Positions 43,519 through 51,074 of a stretch of DNA of 57,065 nt are shown in pieces. How positions within the stretch are numbered: the first letter of the stretch is position 1; the number at the start of each line of letters is the position of its first letter. Origin of the DNA: Polyangium sp. 6x1 (GTDB lineage Bacteria; Myxococcota_A; Polyangia; Polyangiales; Polyangiaceae). The DNA is taken from NCBI RefSeq assembly GCF_029946515.1, contig NZ_JARZHH010000070.1:1-57065 (forward strand), in the 5' to 3' direction. A program made the translations under genes and the position numbers. The notes under the pieces are model-generated. The model saw nothing but the letters and a program-made list of their open reading frames with translations. It was not told the origin of the DNA and made no database searches.

Positions 43519-44625
43519 CTACCGCTTCACCGTCGCCGCCGCCTTCTTCTTCAACTCCGCCTCCTCGACGAGGCACCGATGCGGCTTCGCCCCCGTGCTC
43601 CCCTCCCCGCAGCTCAGACAGAAAAACGCCGTAATCGGCTCGGGCGGCGGCGCCGGCTTGGCCGGCCTCCGCGGCGGCGGCGCGGGCAGCGGTTTCCCCT
43701 CGGCTGCCGCAGCCGCCGCCGCAGCCGCCTCCGCAGCCTTCTTCCGCCGCTCCAGCTCATCCCGCAGCGCCCGCACCTCCGCGGCGAACGCGTCCTTCTG
43801 CGTCGCGAGGCTCTCGGCGTCCTGCTCGGCTTGCCGGAGGGCGCGGCCGAGCTCTTCGATCCGACGGCTCGCGGCGGAGAGGTCCCCGCCCCGGCCGTCG
43901 GTCCGCTCGCGGGCGGCGGCGAGCTCACGTTCGGCCGCCGAAAGCGCCTCCCGGGCCGCGGAGAGGTCTTGCTCACGCTTTTCGAGCTCTTCCCGGAGCT
44001 GTGACACGTCACGGTCGCGGCTCCCGACCTCCTCCCGCAGCTGGGACACGTCACGGTCGCGCTTCTCGACCTCCTCCCGCAGCTGGGACACGTCACGATC
44101 GCGTTTCCCGACCTCCTCCCGAAGCTGGGACACGTCACGATCCCGCTTCCCGACCTCTTCGCGGACCTGTGACAGATCACGGTCCCGCTTCTCGACCTCC
44201 TCGCGGAGCTGGGATAGGTCACGGTCGCGCTGCCCGACCTCCTCGCGGACCTGGGACAGATCACGGTCGCGTTCCTGAAGCTCGCGTGCCCGCTTTTCCG
44301 CCTCCGCGCGCGCCTCCGCCTCCGCCCCCGCCGCCGCAGCCGCGCGCGCTTCCGCCTCCGCGACCGCTGCCGCCGCCGCTCGCGCTTCCGCCTCCGCCGC
44401 CGCTTCCGCTTCCGCTTCCGCGTCCGCTTCCGCTCCCGCGTCCGCTTCCGCTTCCGCCGCCGGCAACGCCTGCTTCACCTCGGCGGCCGCCTTCGTGAGC
44501 GCCCGCGCCTCCTCCCGCGCCGCCGCGAGCTCCCGCGCAAGCGCGCCCCGCGACCGGACGAGCACCCCGATCACGAGCGCGAGCGCCGCGACCACCGCGA
44601 CCAGAATCAACGAGAGCCCATCCAT
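43519..44625 (-). CDS. Membrane-anchored tetradecad coiled-coil protein
   Basis: A 368-residue protein with one N-terminal membrane helix (MDGLSLILVAVVAALALVI), an Ala/Glu-rich helical stretch, then seven near-exact copies of a 14-residue unit (RDRDLSQLREEVEK) plus one diverged copy, and more coiled coil to about 310. The C-terminus has a Pro-rich segment and a Cys/His cluster (FFCLSCGEGSTGAKPHRCL) that may bind zinc. The 14-residue period equals two heptads, so it should form a long regular rod. The start at 44625 is chosen because it begins the membrane helix; the frame stays open far upstream by GC bias. Function unknown; a cell-envelope spacer is plausible. Confidence 0.75.
   Translation of the reverse strand: MDGLSLILVAVVAALALVIGVLVRSRGALARELAAAREEARALTKAAAEVKQALPAAEAEADAGAEADAEAEAEAAAEAEARAAAAAVAEAEARAAAAAGAEAEARAEAEKRARELQERDRDLSQVREEVGQRDRDLSQLREEVEKRDRDLSQVREEVGKRDRDVSQLREEVGKRDRDVSQLREEVEKRDRDVSQLREEVGSRDRDVSQLREELEKREQDLSAAREALSAAERELAAARERTDGRGGDLSAASRRIEELGRALRQAEQDAESLATQKDAFAAEVRALRDELERRKKAAEAAAAAAAAAEGKPLPAPPPRRPAKPAPPPEPITAFFCLSCGEGSTGAKPHRCLVEEAELKKKAAATVKR
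43990..44280 (-). repeat. 42-bp tandem repeats encoding the coiled coil
   Basis: Seven tandem 42-base units, each containing GACACGTCACGATC-like or GACAGATCACGGTC-like strings, encode the 14-residue coiled-coil repeat. Two unit types differ by GlyGln/GlyLys versus GluLys at the join. Confidence 0.85.
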
Positions 44626-44719
44626 ACGCGCGCCGTCTCCCGAGCATGCGGCAGGCGGGCCCTCCAAGGCAAACACTTGCGCCCGCTCCCCGATCCCTCC
44701 AAGGTGGCCCGCCCTGTCC

Positions 44720-44724
44720 GGAGG
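44720..44724 (+). promoter_or_regulatory. Shine-Dalgarno deciding a TTG start
   Basis: GGAGG lies 6 bases before TTG at 44731, in frame with the methyltransferase. Upstream in-frame alternatives (TTG 44677, GTG 44704) lack such a site. Confidence 0.6.
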
Positions 44725-44730
44725 ACGCGC

Positions 44731-46275
44731 TTGGCCGTCGCGAACGAGGATTATTTCTACGAGGCCCTGCCCTTCGCCGAGACGCACCCCGACCACCTCG
44801 GCGCGCTCGGCGTCCTCTTCGGCCTCCGGCCCGCCTCGCCCGCTCGATGCCGCGTCCTGGAAATCGGCACCGCCACCGGCGGCAACATCCTGCCCATGGC
44901 CGCCGCCTTCCCCGAGAGCCGCTTCGTCGCCCTCGACCGCGCCGAGGACTCCCTCGCCGTCGCCCGCAAACACGCCGAAGGCGCGCGCCTCCGCAACGTC
45001 ACGCTCCACCTCGCCGACATCCGCGAATTCGAGGACGAACCCGGCTCCTTCGATTACATCCTCTGCCACGGCGTCTACTCGTGGGTCCCCGACGACGCCC
45101 GCGAGGCCATTCGACGCGTCATCCGCCGCCACCTCGCGCCCCACGGGCTCGCGTACATCAGCTTCAATACCCTCCCCGGCTGGCACCTGCGCGGCGCGAT
45201 CCGCGACATGCTCCGCCGCGAGGTCCCCGCCGAAGGCTCGGCCGCCGAGCGCGTGGAAAAGGCGCGCGCTTTTTTGCGGTTCCTCGGCACGGAGACGCTC
45301 CGCTCCGATCCCACGCGCGCCTGGCTCGCGAGCGAGCTCGAGACGATCGCCGAGCTGTCGGACCATTACCTGCTCGGCGAGCACCTCGTCGCGTACAACC
45401 GCGCCGAGTACTTCGCCGACTTCGCCCGCGACATGAAAGACGAAGGGCTCGCCTTCGTCACCGACGCCCAGGTGCCGCTCGTCTTCCCCGAGCGCCTCGG
45501 GCCCGCCGCCGCCGACGCCGTCCGCGCGCGGGCAGCCGGAAACGACCTCGTCGCCGTCCAGCAATCGCTCGACCTCCTCGAGCTCCGCTGTTTTCGCCGC
45601 GCCATCCTCTGCCGCGACGACGCGCCGCTCTCGCCCCGCGTCTCGGCCGATCGTCTCTTTTCGCTCGTGCTCGCCTCGCCGCTCGCGCCGGGGGCCACGG
45701 CGCCGGACCTCGCCGAGGGCGTCGAGGAGACGTTCGTCGGGCCCGGCGGCGCGATCGGCACGGATCAGGCGACGCTGAAGGCCGCGCTCGTCGCGCTCGC
45801 CGCGTATGCGCCGGGCGGGCTCTCGTTCGACGCGCTCGCCTGGGAGACCGGCGAGAAGCTCGGGCTCGCCGCGTTCGAGGGCGAGGCGCGGGCGCGGCTC
45901 GCGCGGAACCTGCTCGGGCTCTACACGAAGGGCGCGATCCGGCTCTGGGCCTCGCCGAGGCCCGCGGCCCGCGCCCCCGCCGACAGGCCACGCGCCTTCC
46001 CGTTCGCCCGTTATCAGGCGAGCATCGGCAGCCCGTTTTGCACCACGCTCCTGCACGAGGGCGTGCAGGTCGACTCGTTCGATCGGACGATCCTCGCGCG
46101 CATGGACGGGACGCGGGACGCCGCGGCGCTCACGGAGGCGGCGCTCGAGGAAGCGCGGCGCGGCGTCGTGTCGGTGGAGATGAACGGCGCGCCCTGCGTG
46201 GACGGGGAGGTCTTCGCCGAGATCACCGAGCAAAAACTCCTCCGCTTTGCGCGCGTGGGTTTTTTGATGGAGTGA
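44731..46275 (+). CDS. SAM-dependent methyltransferase with regulatory domain
   Basis: A 514-residue protein from the TTG at 44731. The N-terminal class I methyltransferase domain shows motif I VLEIGTATGGN (about 43-53), a conserved acidic residue after the next strand (FVALDRAEDS), and DYILCHGVYSWVP, typical of the methyltransferase-with-regulatory-domain family. The middle (about 190-300) matches the methyltransferase regulatory domain, and the C-terminus (about 380-514) a winged-helix-like region. It starts as ANEDYFYEALPFAETHPDHL, matching the usual family start just before the TxPxH block. Substrates in this family are unknown. It stands alone, divergent from the coiled-coil gene. Confidence 0.85.
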   Translation: MAVANEDYFYEALPFAETHPDHLGALGVLFGLRPASPARCRVLEIGTATGGNILPMAAAFPESRFVALDRAEDSLAVARKHAEGARLRNVTLHLADIREFEDEPGSFDYILCHGVYSWVPDDAREAIRRVIRRHLAPHGLAYISFNTLPGWHLRGAIRDMLRREVPAEGSAAERVEKARAFLRFLGTETLRSDPTRAWLASELETIAELSDHYLLGEHLVAYNRAEYFADFARDMKDEGLAFVTDAQVPLVFPERLGPAAADAVRARAAGNDLVAVQQSLDLLELRCFRRAILCRDDAPLSPRVSADRLFSLVLASPLAPGATAPDLAEGVEETFVGPGGAIGTDQATLKAALVALAAYAPGGLSFDALAWETGEKLGLAAFEGEARARLARNLLGLYTKGAIRLWASPRPAARAPADRPRAFPFARYQASIGSPFCTTLLHEGVQVDSFDRTILARMDGTRDAAALTEAALEEARRGVVSVEMNGAPCVDGEVFAEITEQKLLRFARVGFLME

Positions 46276-46313
46276 TCGGCCGCCGCGGCGTGTATCATCG
46301 CCAGCGGATCTCC

Positions 46314-46946
46314 ATGGCAGGCACGACACACGAGGTCAAACCGGGGGAGTGCATCGCCACCATAGCGGCGCAGTACGGCGTCCCCTGGAAGACGGTATGG
46401 GAGGCGCCGGAGAACGCGACGTTGCGCAAGACGCGCAAAGATCCGAACGTGCTCGCGCCGGGCGACAAGGTGACGGTGCCGAAGGCGAAGCCGCGGCAGT
46501 CGCCGATCGAGACGGGCAAGGCGCACCGGTTCGTGATCCACCGCGAGCGCATCAAGATCCACCTCCGGCTCACGGCGAACCGCGAGCCGCTGAAGGACGA
46601 GCCCTACCGCATCGAGTTCGGCGAGCGCGAGATCGAAGGAAAAACCTCGGGCGAAGGGATGCTCGAAGCCGAGGTGCCGTCGGATCAAAAGGACGTCGTG
46701 CTGACGCTGCCGCGCAGGCAGCAGACGTACACGCTCGTGCTCGGCGAGATCGATCCGATCGACACGATCCGCGGCGCGCAGACGCGCCTCTACAACCTCG
46801 GCCTCTATCGCGGTGAGCTCGACGGCGAGCTCGGCGACGAGACCACGGCCGCGATCGAGTTCTTCCAGCGCATTCAAAAGCTCAGCGTGACGGGGAAGTA
46901 CGACGCGGCGACGCAGAAGGCGCTCGCGGAGTTTTACGGGTTCTGA
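46314..46946 (+). CDS. LysM and peptidoglycan-binding protein of T6SS island
   Basis: A 210-residue soluble protein. It starts directly with a LysM-like domain (THEVKPGECIATIAAQYG to VLAPGDKVTVPK, residues 4-55), has a beta-rich middle, and ends with a peptidoglycan-binding-1 domain (IRGAQTRLYNLGLYRGELDG, DETTAAIEFFQ, about 145-205). It lacks a signal peptide, as expected of T6SS-associated cargo. It is followed 14 bases later by a small acidic protein and then the large effector, so it is probably part of the same operon. A role in anchoring or targeting cargo to the wall is inferred. Confidence 0.85.
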   Translation: MAGTTHEVKPGECIATIAAQYGVPWKTVWEAPENATLRKTRKDPNVLAPGDKVTVPKAKPRQSPIETGKAHRFVIHRERIKIHLRLTANREPLKDEPYRIEFGEREIEGKTSGEGMLEAEVPSDQKDVVLTLPRRQQTYTLVLGEIDPIDTIRGAQTRLYNLGLYRGELDGELGDETTAAIEFFQRIQKLSVTGKYDAATQKALAEFYGF

Positions 46947-46960
46947 TCGGGAGAGCGGCG

Positions 46961-47248
46961 ATGGATGACGTCGAGGATCTCGGGCTCGAGTTCATCTCGG
47001 AGGCGGACGACGCGCTGGAAGAGAAAGGCGCGACGACGGCCCCGACGGGCGGCGCGGAGCCCGAGGAGGAGAGCGCCGAGGGCGCGGCCGCCGAGGATCC
47101 CGAGATCCCCGAGGAGGAGGCCGCGGCGGGCGAGTCGCCGGAGAAGCCGGCGATGCAGATGGGGATGCGGCTCGTCGCGCGCTCGGCCGAGGGGACCGTG
47201 CTCGTGAACTCGCTCGAGGTCCTGCCGCAGTTCGAGCCCTCGATTTGA
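46961..47248 (+). CDS. Small acidic protein of the T6SS island
   Basis: A 95-residue, very acidic protein (Glu/Ala/Asp-rich to about residue 60), with a short ordered C-terminus (MQMGMRLVARSAEGTVLVNS). The ATG at 46961 follows GGGAGAG. It lies between the LysM protein and the multi-domain effector, with 22 bases to the effector start. Size, acidity and position would fit a chaperone or an immunity protein, but it has no signal peptide and the targets of the effector are periplasmic, so immunity is doubtful. No family recognised. Confidence 0.7.
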   Translation: MDDVEDLGLEFISEADDALEEKGATTAPTGGAEPEEESAEGAAAEDPEIPEEEAAAGESPEKPAMQMGMRLVARSAEGTVLVNSLEVLPQFEPSI

Positions 47249-47270
47249 GCGGCGCTCGCGGGAAGATGTC

Positions 47271-50200
47271 ATGACGCTGAAGCTCGACAAGTACATCACC
47301 GACAAGCTCACGTCCGACAAGGGCGGCCTCTGCACGCAAGAGGAGCTCGACGCGGTGTGGGCGGACGTGTCGCCGTACGTCGGGAAGACGGTGCGCGACG
47401 TGGGCGCGGCGAAGTGCCTGGAGATCGCCGCGATGCTCGCGGGGCGGTTCGAGGGCTGCCTGACGCACATGTACTGCGATCACCTCGGGCTCGTGACGAT
47501 CGGCATTGGCCTCCTGCTCGACGGCAACGCGAAGAGCGCGCTCGACAGCCTGCCGATGACGTTGAAGAGCACGGGCGCCGCGGCCTCTGCGTCCGACAAG
47601 AAAAAAGACTGGGACGCCGCGAAGGATCATTTCAACGATCACAGCGACAAACCGCCGATCGCCTCGAAGTACGCCTCGCTGATGAAGTGCCAGATCAGCG
47701 CGGAGACCGCGCGGAAGAAGTGCACGGAGGTGATGAAGTCGAAGGCGGACTCGCTGTTCAACAGCTCGTATCCGAACACGAAGCAGCACGAGGGCGGCTA
47801 CCTCGATTACCCGGCCATCGCCTGGGCGCTCGTCATCAACCTGGCCTTCGCGGTCGGCAACTCCGGCCTCGACAAGTTCAAGAACATGAACAAGGCCATC
47901 AAGGAGAAGAACTGGGAGACGGCCGCGAAGGAGTCGTGGGTGAAGGATCACTCGCGGCTGACGCTCGGCGCGCGCTACCAGCTCTTCATCCTCTGCGGCG
48001 GGAAAAACCAGAGCCAGGGCACGAGCGCGGGCCCGAGTGATCAGGTGATCCTCCGCGAGCCGACGACCTCGTTCGACCTGAAGAATTTCTCGCAGGAGCA
48101 GCTCTACGATCACCTGCGCGACACGTGGAAGCGCGCGCAAAAGCGGTTCGGCAACGAGGGCAAGGCGGAGTTCGATTTCCAGGACGAGGAGGGCCGCATG
48201 AACCTCCTCGGCGCGCGTGGGTTCGAGTTCGAGACGATGGTGCCCGTCCCGAGCACGAACACGAAGTACGACGACTGCCTCTTCCTGATCTACAAGAAGG
48301 ATGGGAAGAAATACGTCTCGAAGTTCCAGTGCACGACGGAGTGGACGTCGGCGGGCGCGTCGGCCGTCATCCTGCTCGGCCAGCACAAGTACAAGCTGGC
48401 CACGCACAAGAAGGACAAGACGTACAAATCGCTCGACGGCGTGAAGGCGTACGCGGACATCAAGGGGTTCGGCTATCGCGCGCTGAACCCGGATCCGCAC
48501 GTGAAATGCACGCGCATCACGGACGCGAGCAAGGCCGGCGCCGTCGGCGAGAGCGCGGAGAGCACGCACGACAACGCGTCGATCAACATCCATTACGGCG
48601 GCGAGAAGAACACCGTGGCCGAGGATCGCGCGGGCGCGTGGTCCGAGGGCTGCCAGGTCCTCTCGGGGATGGCGAACTACCTGCGCTTCATCCAGCTCCT
48701 CGAGACGGATCACTCGCTCAAGAACACGACGACGAACGAGCTGTCGCCGAAGGCGAGCGCGAACGGGACGCGCTCGATCATCTACACGCTCGTCGAGGGA
48801 GATTTCCTGAGCCCGCGGCGCTCGCCGATCAGCTTCCCCGTGGCGCTCGCGGACTCGCGCGTCGCCTCGCCCGAGAACGCGGCGGCGTACTACGCGCACA
48901 CCGAGGTCGAGAGCAAAGGCGGCTATTACCCGCTCGGCGCGAACACGGTCTGGCACGGCGGCGTGCACCTGCACGTGGCCGAAGGGACGCAGGTCGTGGC
49001 GCCGTTCAAGGGGAAGGTCATCGCGGCGCGTTTGCCCTCGGATCCGAAGAAGGCGATCACGCCGTACGGCAGCATGAGCTTCGTGTTGCTCCAGCACGAG
49101 ATCGACGGCGCGACGCTGAACAAGACGGCCCCGCGCGGCAAGGTGATCGGCTATCGCGCCACGCAGGACGTGAACGTACGCGCGAAGGCCACGAAATCGG
49201 CCGACAAGGTCGGCGTGCTGAAAGAAGGCGACCGCGTCGACCTCGTCACGGACAAGTACACCTCGGCCGACGGGTTCGTCTGGGCACAGGTGACGGTGAC
49301 GCGCGCGGCGGACGCGGCGCTGAAGGGGAAAAAAGGGTTCGTCGCGGTGAAGGGCGACTGGTTCCAGTCGTACCACGAGGCCGTCACGTACCCGAAGCTC
49401 GACGAGAAGAAGCAATACAAGTTCTGGTCGCTCTACATGCACCTCGGGGCCGTGAAATTCGACGGCTCGAACGAGCTCTTCAAGGGCGTGAAATGGCTCC
49501 ACGCGCCGAAGCCCGCGGCGGAGCCGGCGTCGACGGAGACGATCTCCGCGTCCGTGGGCGAGGGCGGGATCAACAAGGCGGCCGACGTCCGCAAGGTGCA
49601 GACGCGGCTCCAGAAGCACGGCAAATACAAGAGCGCGATCCAGGACGCCTGTGATCAGGCGACGAAGGACGCGATCAAGACGTTCCAGTCGGCGTGGGCG
49701 AAGAAGCCGGACGGCCGCGTGGACCCGGGCGGGACGACGTGGGGCAAGCTCTGCCAACCGCCGCCGCCGGCGGGCAATGGCGGCGTCGAGCTCGACGCGG
49801 CGCTCGTGAAGGAGCTCGACAAGGGCGTCGTGGCGAAGGTCGACCGCGAAGTGGAGACGGGCGACGTGCTCTTCGTGTCGGGCTTGTATGGCTCGACCGG
49901 CGCGCGGGTCGGCATGATCCACTGGGAGATCTTCTCGGAGGAGCTCGTGCTGCCCTGGGCCAAGAAGGTCGAGGACATGGACGACGACTTCAACATGGAC
50001 TGCGACGCCATCCTGAAGATGGTGGAGCAGGACGAGGTCGCGTGGAGCTTCTTCGACGAGAACGAGATCCTCAGCGTCGACGAGCTGCACCGGTTCTACA
50101 AGACGAACCCGAAGTCGCGCGACCTGCGCAACTATGCATGCCGCTTCATCAGCGAGTGGGCCGTGGATCTTTCGAAGGCGATCCCGGCGATGAAGGGCCG

Positions 50201-51065
50201 CTTCAACACGTGGGGGCTCGAGGATCGGCTGAAGCCGTCGATCTGGTGGCAGGAGGCGCAAGGGAAAAAGGTCCCGCTGCCCGCGAGCCCGAAGGTTTGG
50301 CATTACAACCCGATCACGTTCCTCTACCGCGTCGCGCTGGCGAGCGGCGAGGCGGCGCCGCAGCCGTCGGCGTCGACGTCGACGAGCTCGCAGACGTCGT
50401 CGAATACGAGCAGTTCGTCGTCGAACACGAGTAGCTCGTCGTCGAACACGAGCAGCTCATCGTCTAGCTCGTCATCGTCTAGCTCGTCGTCGAGTTCGTC
50501 CTCGTCGAGTTCGTCCTCGTCGAGTTCGTCGTCGTCTAGCTCGTCGTCGTCTAGCTCGTCGTCCAGCTCGTCCGGCGGCGGGAAGAAGTACGACGGCAAC
50601 GTGACCGACGGGAAGCTCAGCGAGCATTTCACGCTCTCCGAGTTCATCGCCTCCTCCACGGCCGACAAGAAGGGCATCAAGAACACGCCCAAGGCCTCCG
50701 AGATCGCGGCCATGAAGGCGCTCTGCGACAACGTGCTGGAGAAGGTCCGCGCGCATTTCGGCGCCTCGGTCGCCGTCTCCAGCGGCTTCCGTTGCGAGAA
50801 GCTGAACACCGCCATCGGCGGATCGTCGACGTCGCAACACGTGAAGGGCGAGGCCGCCGATTTCACGGTCTCCGGCAAGACCGTGAAGCAGGTCTTCAAC
50901 TACATCGCGTTCGAATCGAAGATGCCCTTCGATCAGGTGATCTTCGAATTCAACCGCTGGGTGCACGTCTCGTACACCACCGGGACGAACCGCAAAGAGA
51001 TCCTCGAAGCCTACAGCGACGCGAACGGCAAGACGAAGTACCGGAACATCAAGAAGCCCATGTGA
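47271..51065 (+). CDS. Multi-domain peptidoglycan-degrading T6SS effector candidate
   Basis: A 1264-residue protein without a signal peptide. Modules in order: a T4-lysozyme-like GH24 domain with Glu61, Asp70 and Thr76 in the same spacing as T4 lysozyme Glu11/Asp20/Thr26 (RFEG, YCDHLGLVTIGIG) and INLAFAVGNSG; a region with IHYGG and SEGCQVL (about 438-465) recalling an L,D-transpeptidase-type SxGC; an M23-like fold in two parts (WHGGVHLHVAEGTQVVAP at 561-578, YMHL about 722, GMIHWEI about 881) with one Asp and one His ligand altered; an SH3-like insert (about 620-700) and a peptidoglycan-binding insert (about 765-828); a poly-Ser linker; and a C-terminal M15 peptidase domain (SQHVKGEAADF, RWVHVSY). 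It ends 9 bases from a convergent gene. Confidence 0.88.
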   Translation: MTLKLDKYITDKLTSDKGGLCTQEELDAVWADVSPYVGKTVRDVGAAKCLEIAAMLAGRFEGCLTHMYCDHLGLVTIGIGLLLDGNAKSALDSLPMTLKSTGAAASASDKKKDWDAAKDHFNDHSDKPPIASKYASLMKCQISAETARKKCTEVMKSKADSLFNSSYPNTKQHEGGYLDYPAIAWALVINLAFAVGNSGLDKFKNMNKAIKEKNWETAAKESWVKDHSRLTLGARYQLFILCGGKNQSQGTSAGPSDQVILREPTTSFDLKNFSQEQLYDHLRDTWKRAQKRFGNEGKAEFDFQDEEGRMNLLGARGFEFETMVPVPSTNTKYDDCLFLIYKKDGKKYVSKFQCTTEWTSAGASAVILLGQHKYKLATHKKDKTYKSLDGVKAYADIKGFGYRALNPDPHVKCTRITDASKAGAVGESAESTHDNASINIHYGGEKNTVAEDRAGAWSEGCQVLSGMANYLRFIQLLETDHSLKNTTTNELSPKASANGTRSIIYTLVEGDFLSPRRSPISFPVALADSRVASPENAAAYYAHTEVESKGGYYPLGANTVWHGGVHLHVAEGTQVVAPFKGKVIAARLPSDPKKAITPYGSMSFVLLQHEIDGATLNKTAPRGKVIGYRATQDVNVRAKATKSADKVGVLKEGDRVDLVTDKYTSADGFVWAQVTVTRAADAALKGKKGFVAVKGDWFQSYHEAVTYPKLDEKKQYKFWSLYMHLGAVKFDGSNELFKGVKWLHAPKPAAEPASTETISASVGEGGINKAADVRKVQTRLQKHGKYKSAIQDACDQATKDAIKTFQSAWAKKPDGRVDPGGTTWGKLCQPPPPAGNGGVELDAALVKELDKGVVAKVDREVETGDVLFVSGLYGSTGARVGMIHWEIFSEELVLPWAKKVEDMDDDFNMDCDAILKMVEQDEVAWSFFDENEILSVDELHRFYKTNPKSRDLRNYACRFISEWAVDLSKAIPAMKGRFNTWGLEDRLKPSIWWQEAQGKKVPLPASPKVWHYNPITFLYRVALASGEAAPQPSASTSTSSQTSSNTSSSSSNTSSSSSNTSSSSSSSSSSSSSSSSSSSSSSSSSSSSSSSSSSSSSSSSSGGGKKYDGNVTDGKLSEHFTLSEFIASSTADKKGIKNTPKASEIAAMKALCDNVLEKVRAHFGASVAVSSGFRCEKLNTAIGGSSTSQHVKGEAADFTVSGKTVKQVFNYIAFESKMPFDQVIFEFNRWVHVSYTTGTNRKEILEAYSDANGKTKYRNIKKPM
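50371..50572 (+). repeat. Poly-serine linker repeat
   Basis: About 200 bases encode an almost pure Ser tract, built from short tandem strings such as TCGTCGTCTAGC and GAGTTCGTCC. Serine codons are mixed (TCG, AGC, AGT, TCT, TCA). It separates the M23/binding part of the effector from the M15 domain and could change length by slippage. Confidence 0.85.
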
Positions 51066-51074
51066 GCCGCGCGC

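Noticed and set aside
43990-44280. 42-base repeats resembling a CRISPR or minisatellite
   Set aside because: They encode exact 14-residue coiled-coil units with no spacers.
46961-47248. The acidic 95-residue protein as the obvious immunity protein
   Set aside because: It has no export signal, whereas protection against wall hydrolases must act in the periplasm; kept only as an unassigned island gene.
46992-50303. An 1103-codon minus-strand open frame under the effector
   Set aside because: Composition is His/Arg/Val shadow coding; the plus strand carries lysozyme and M23 motifs in order.
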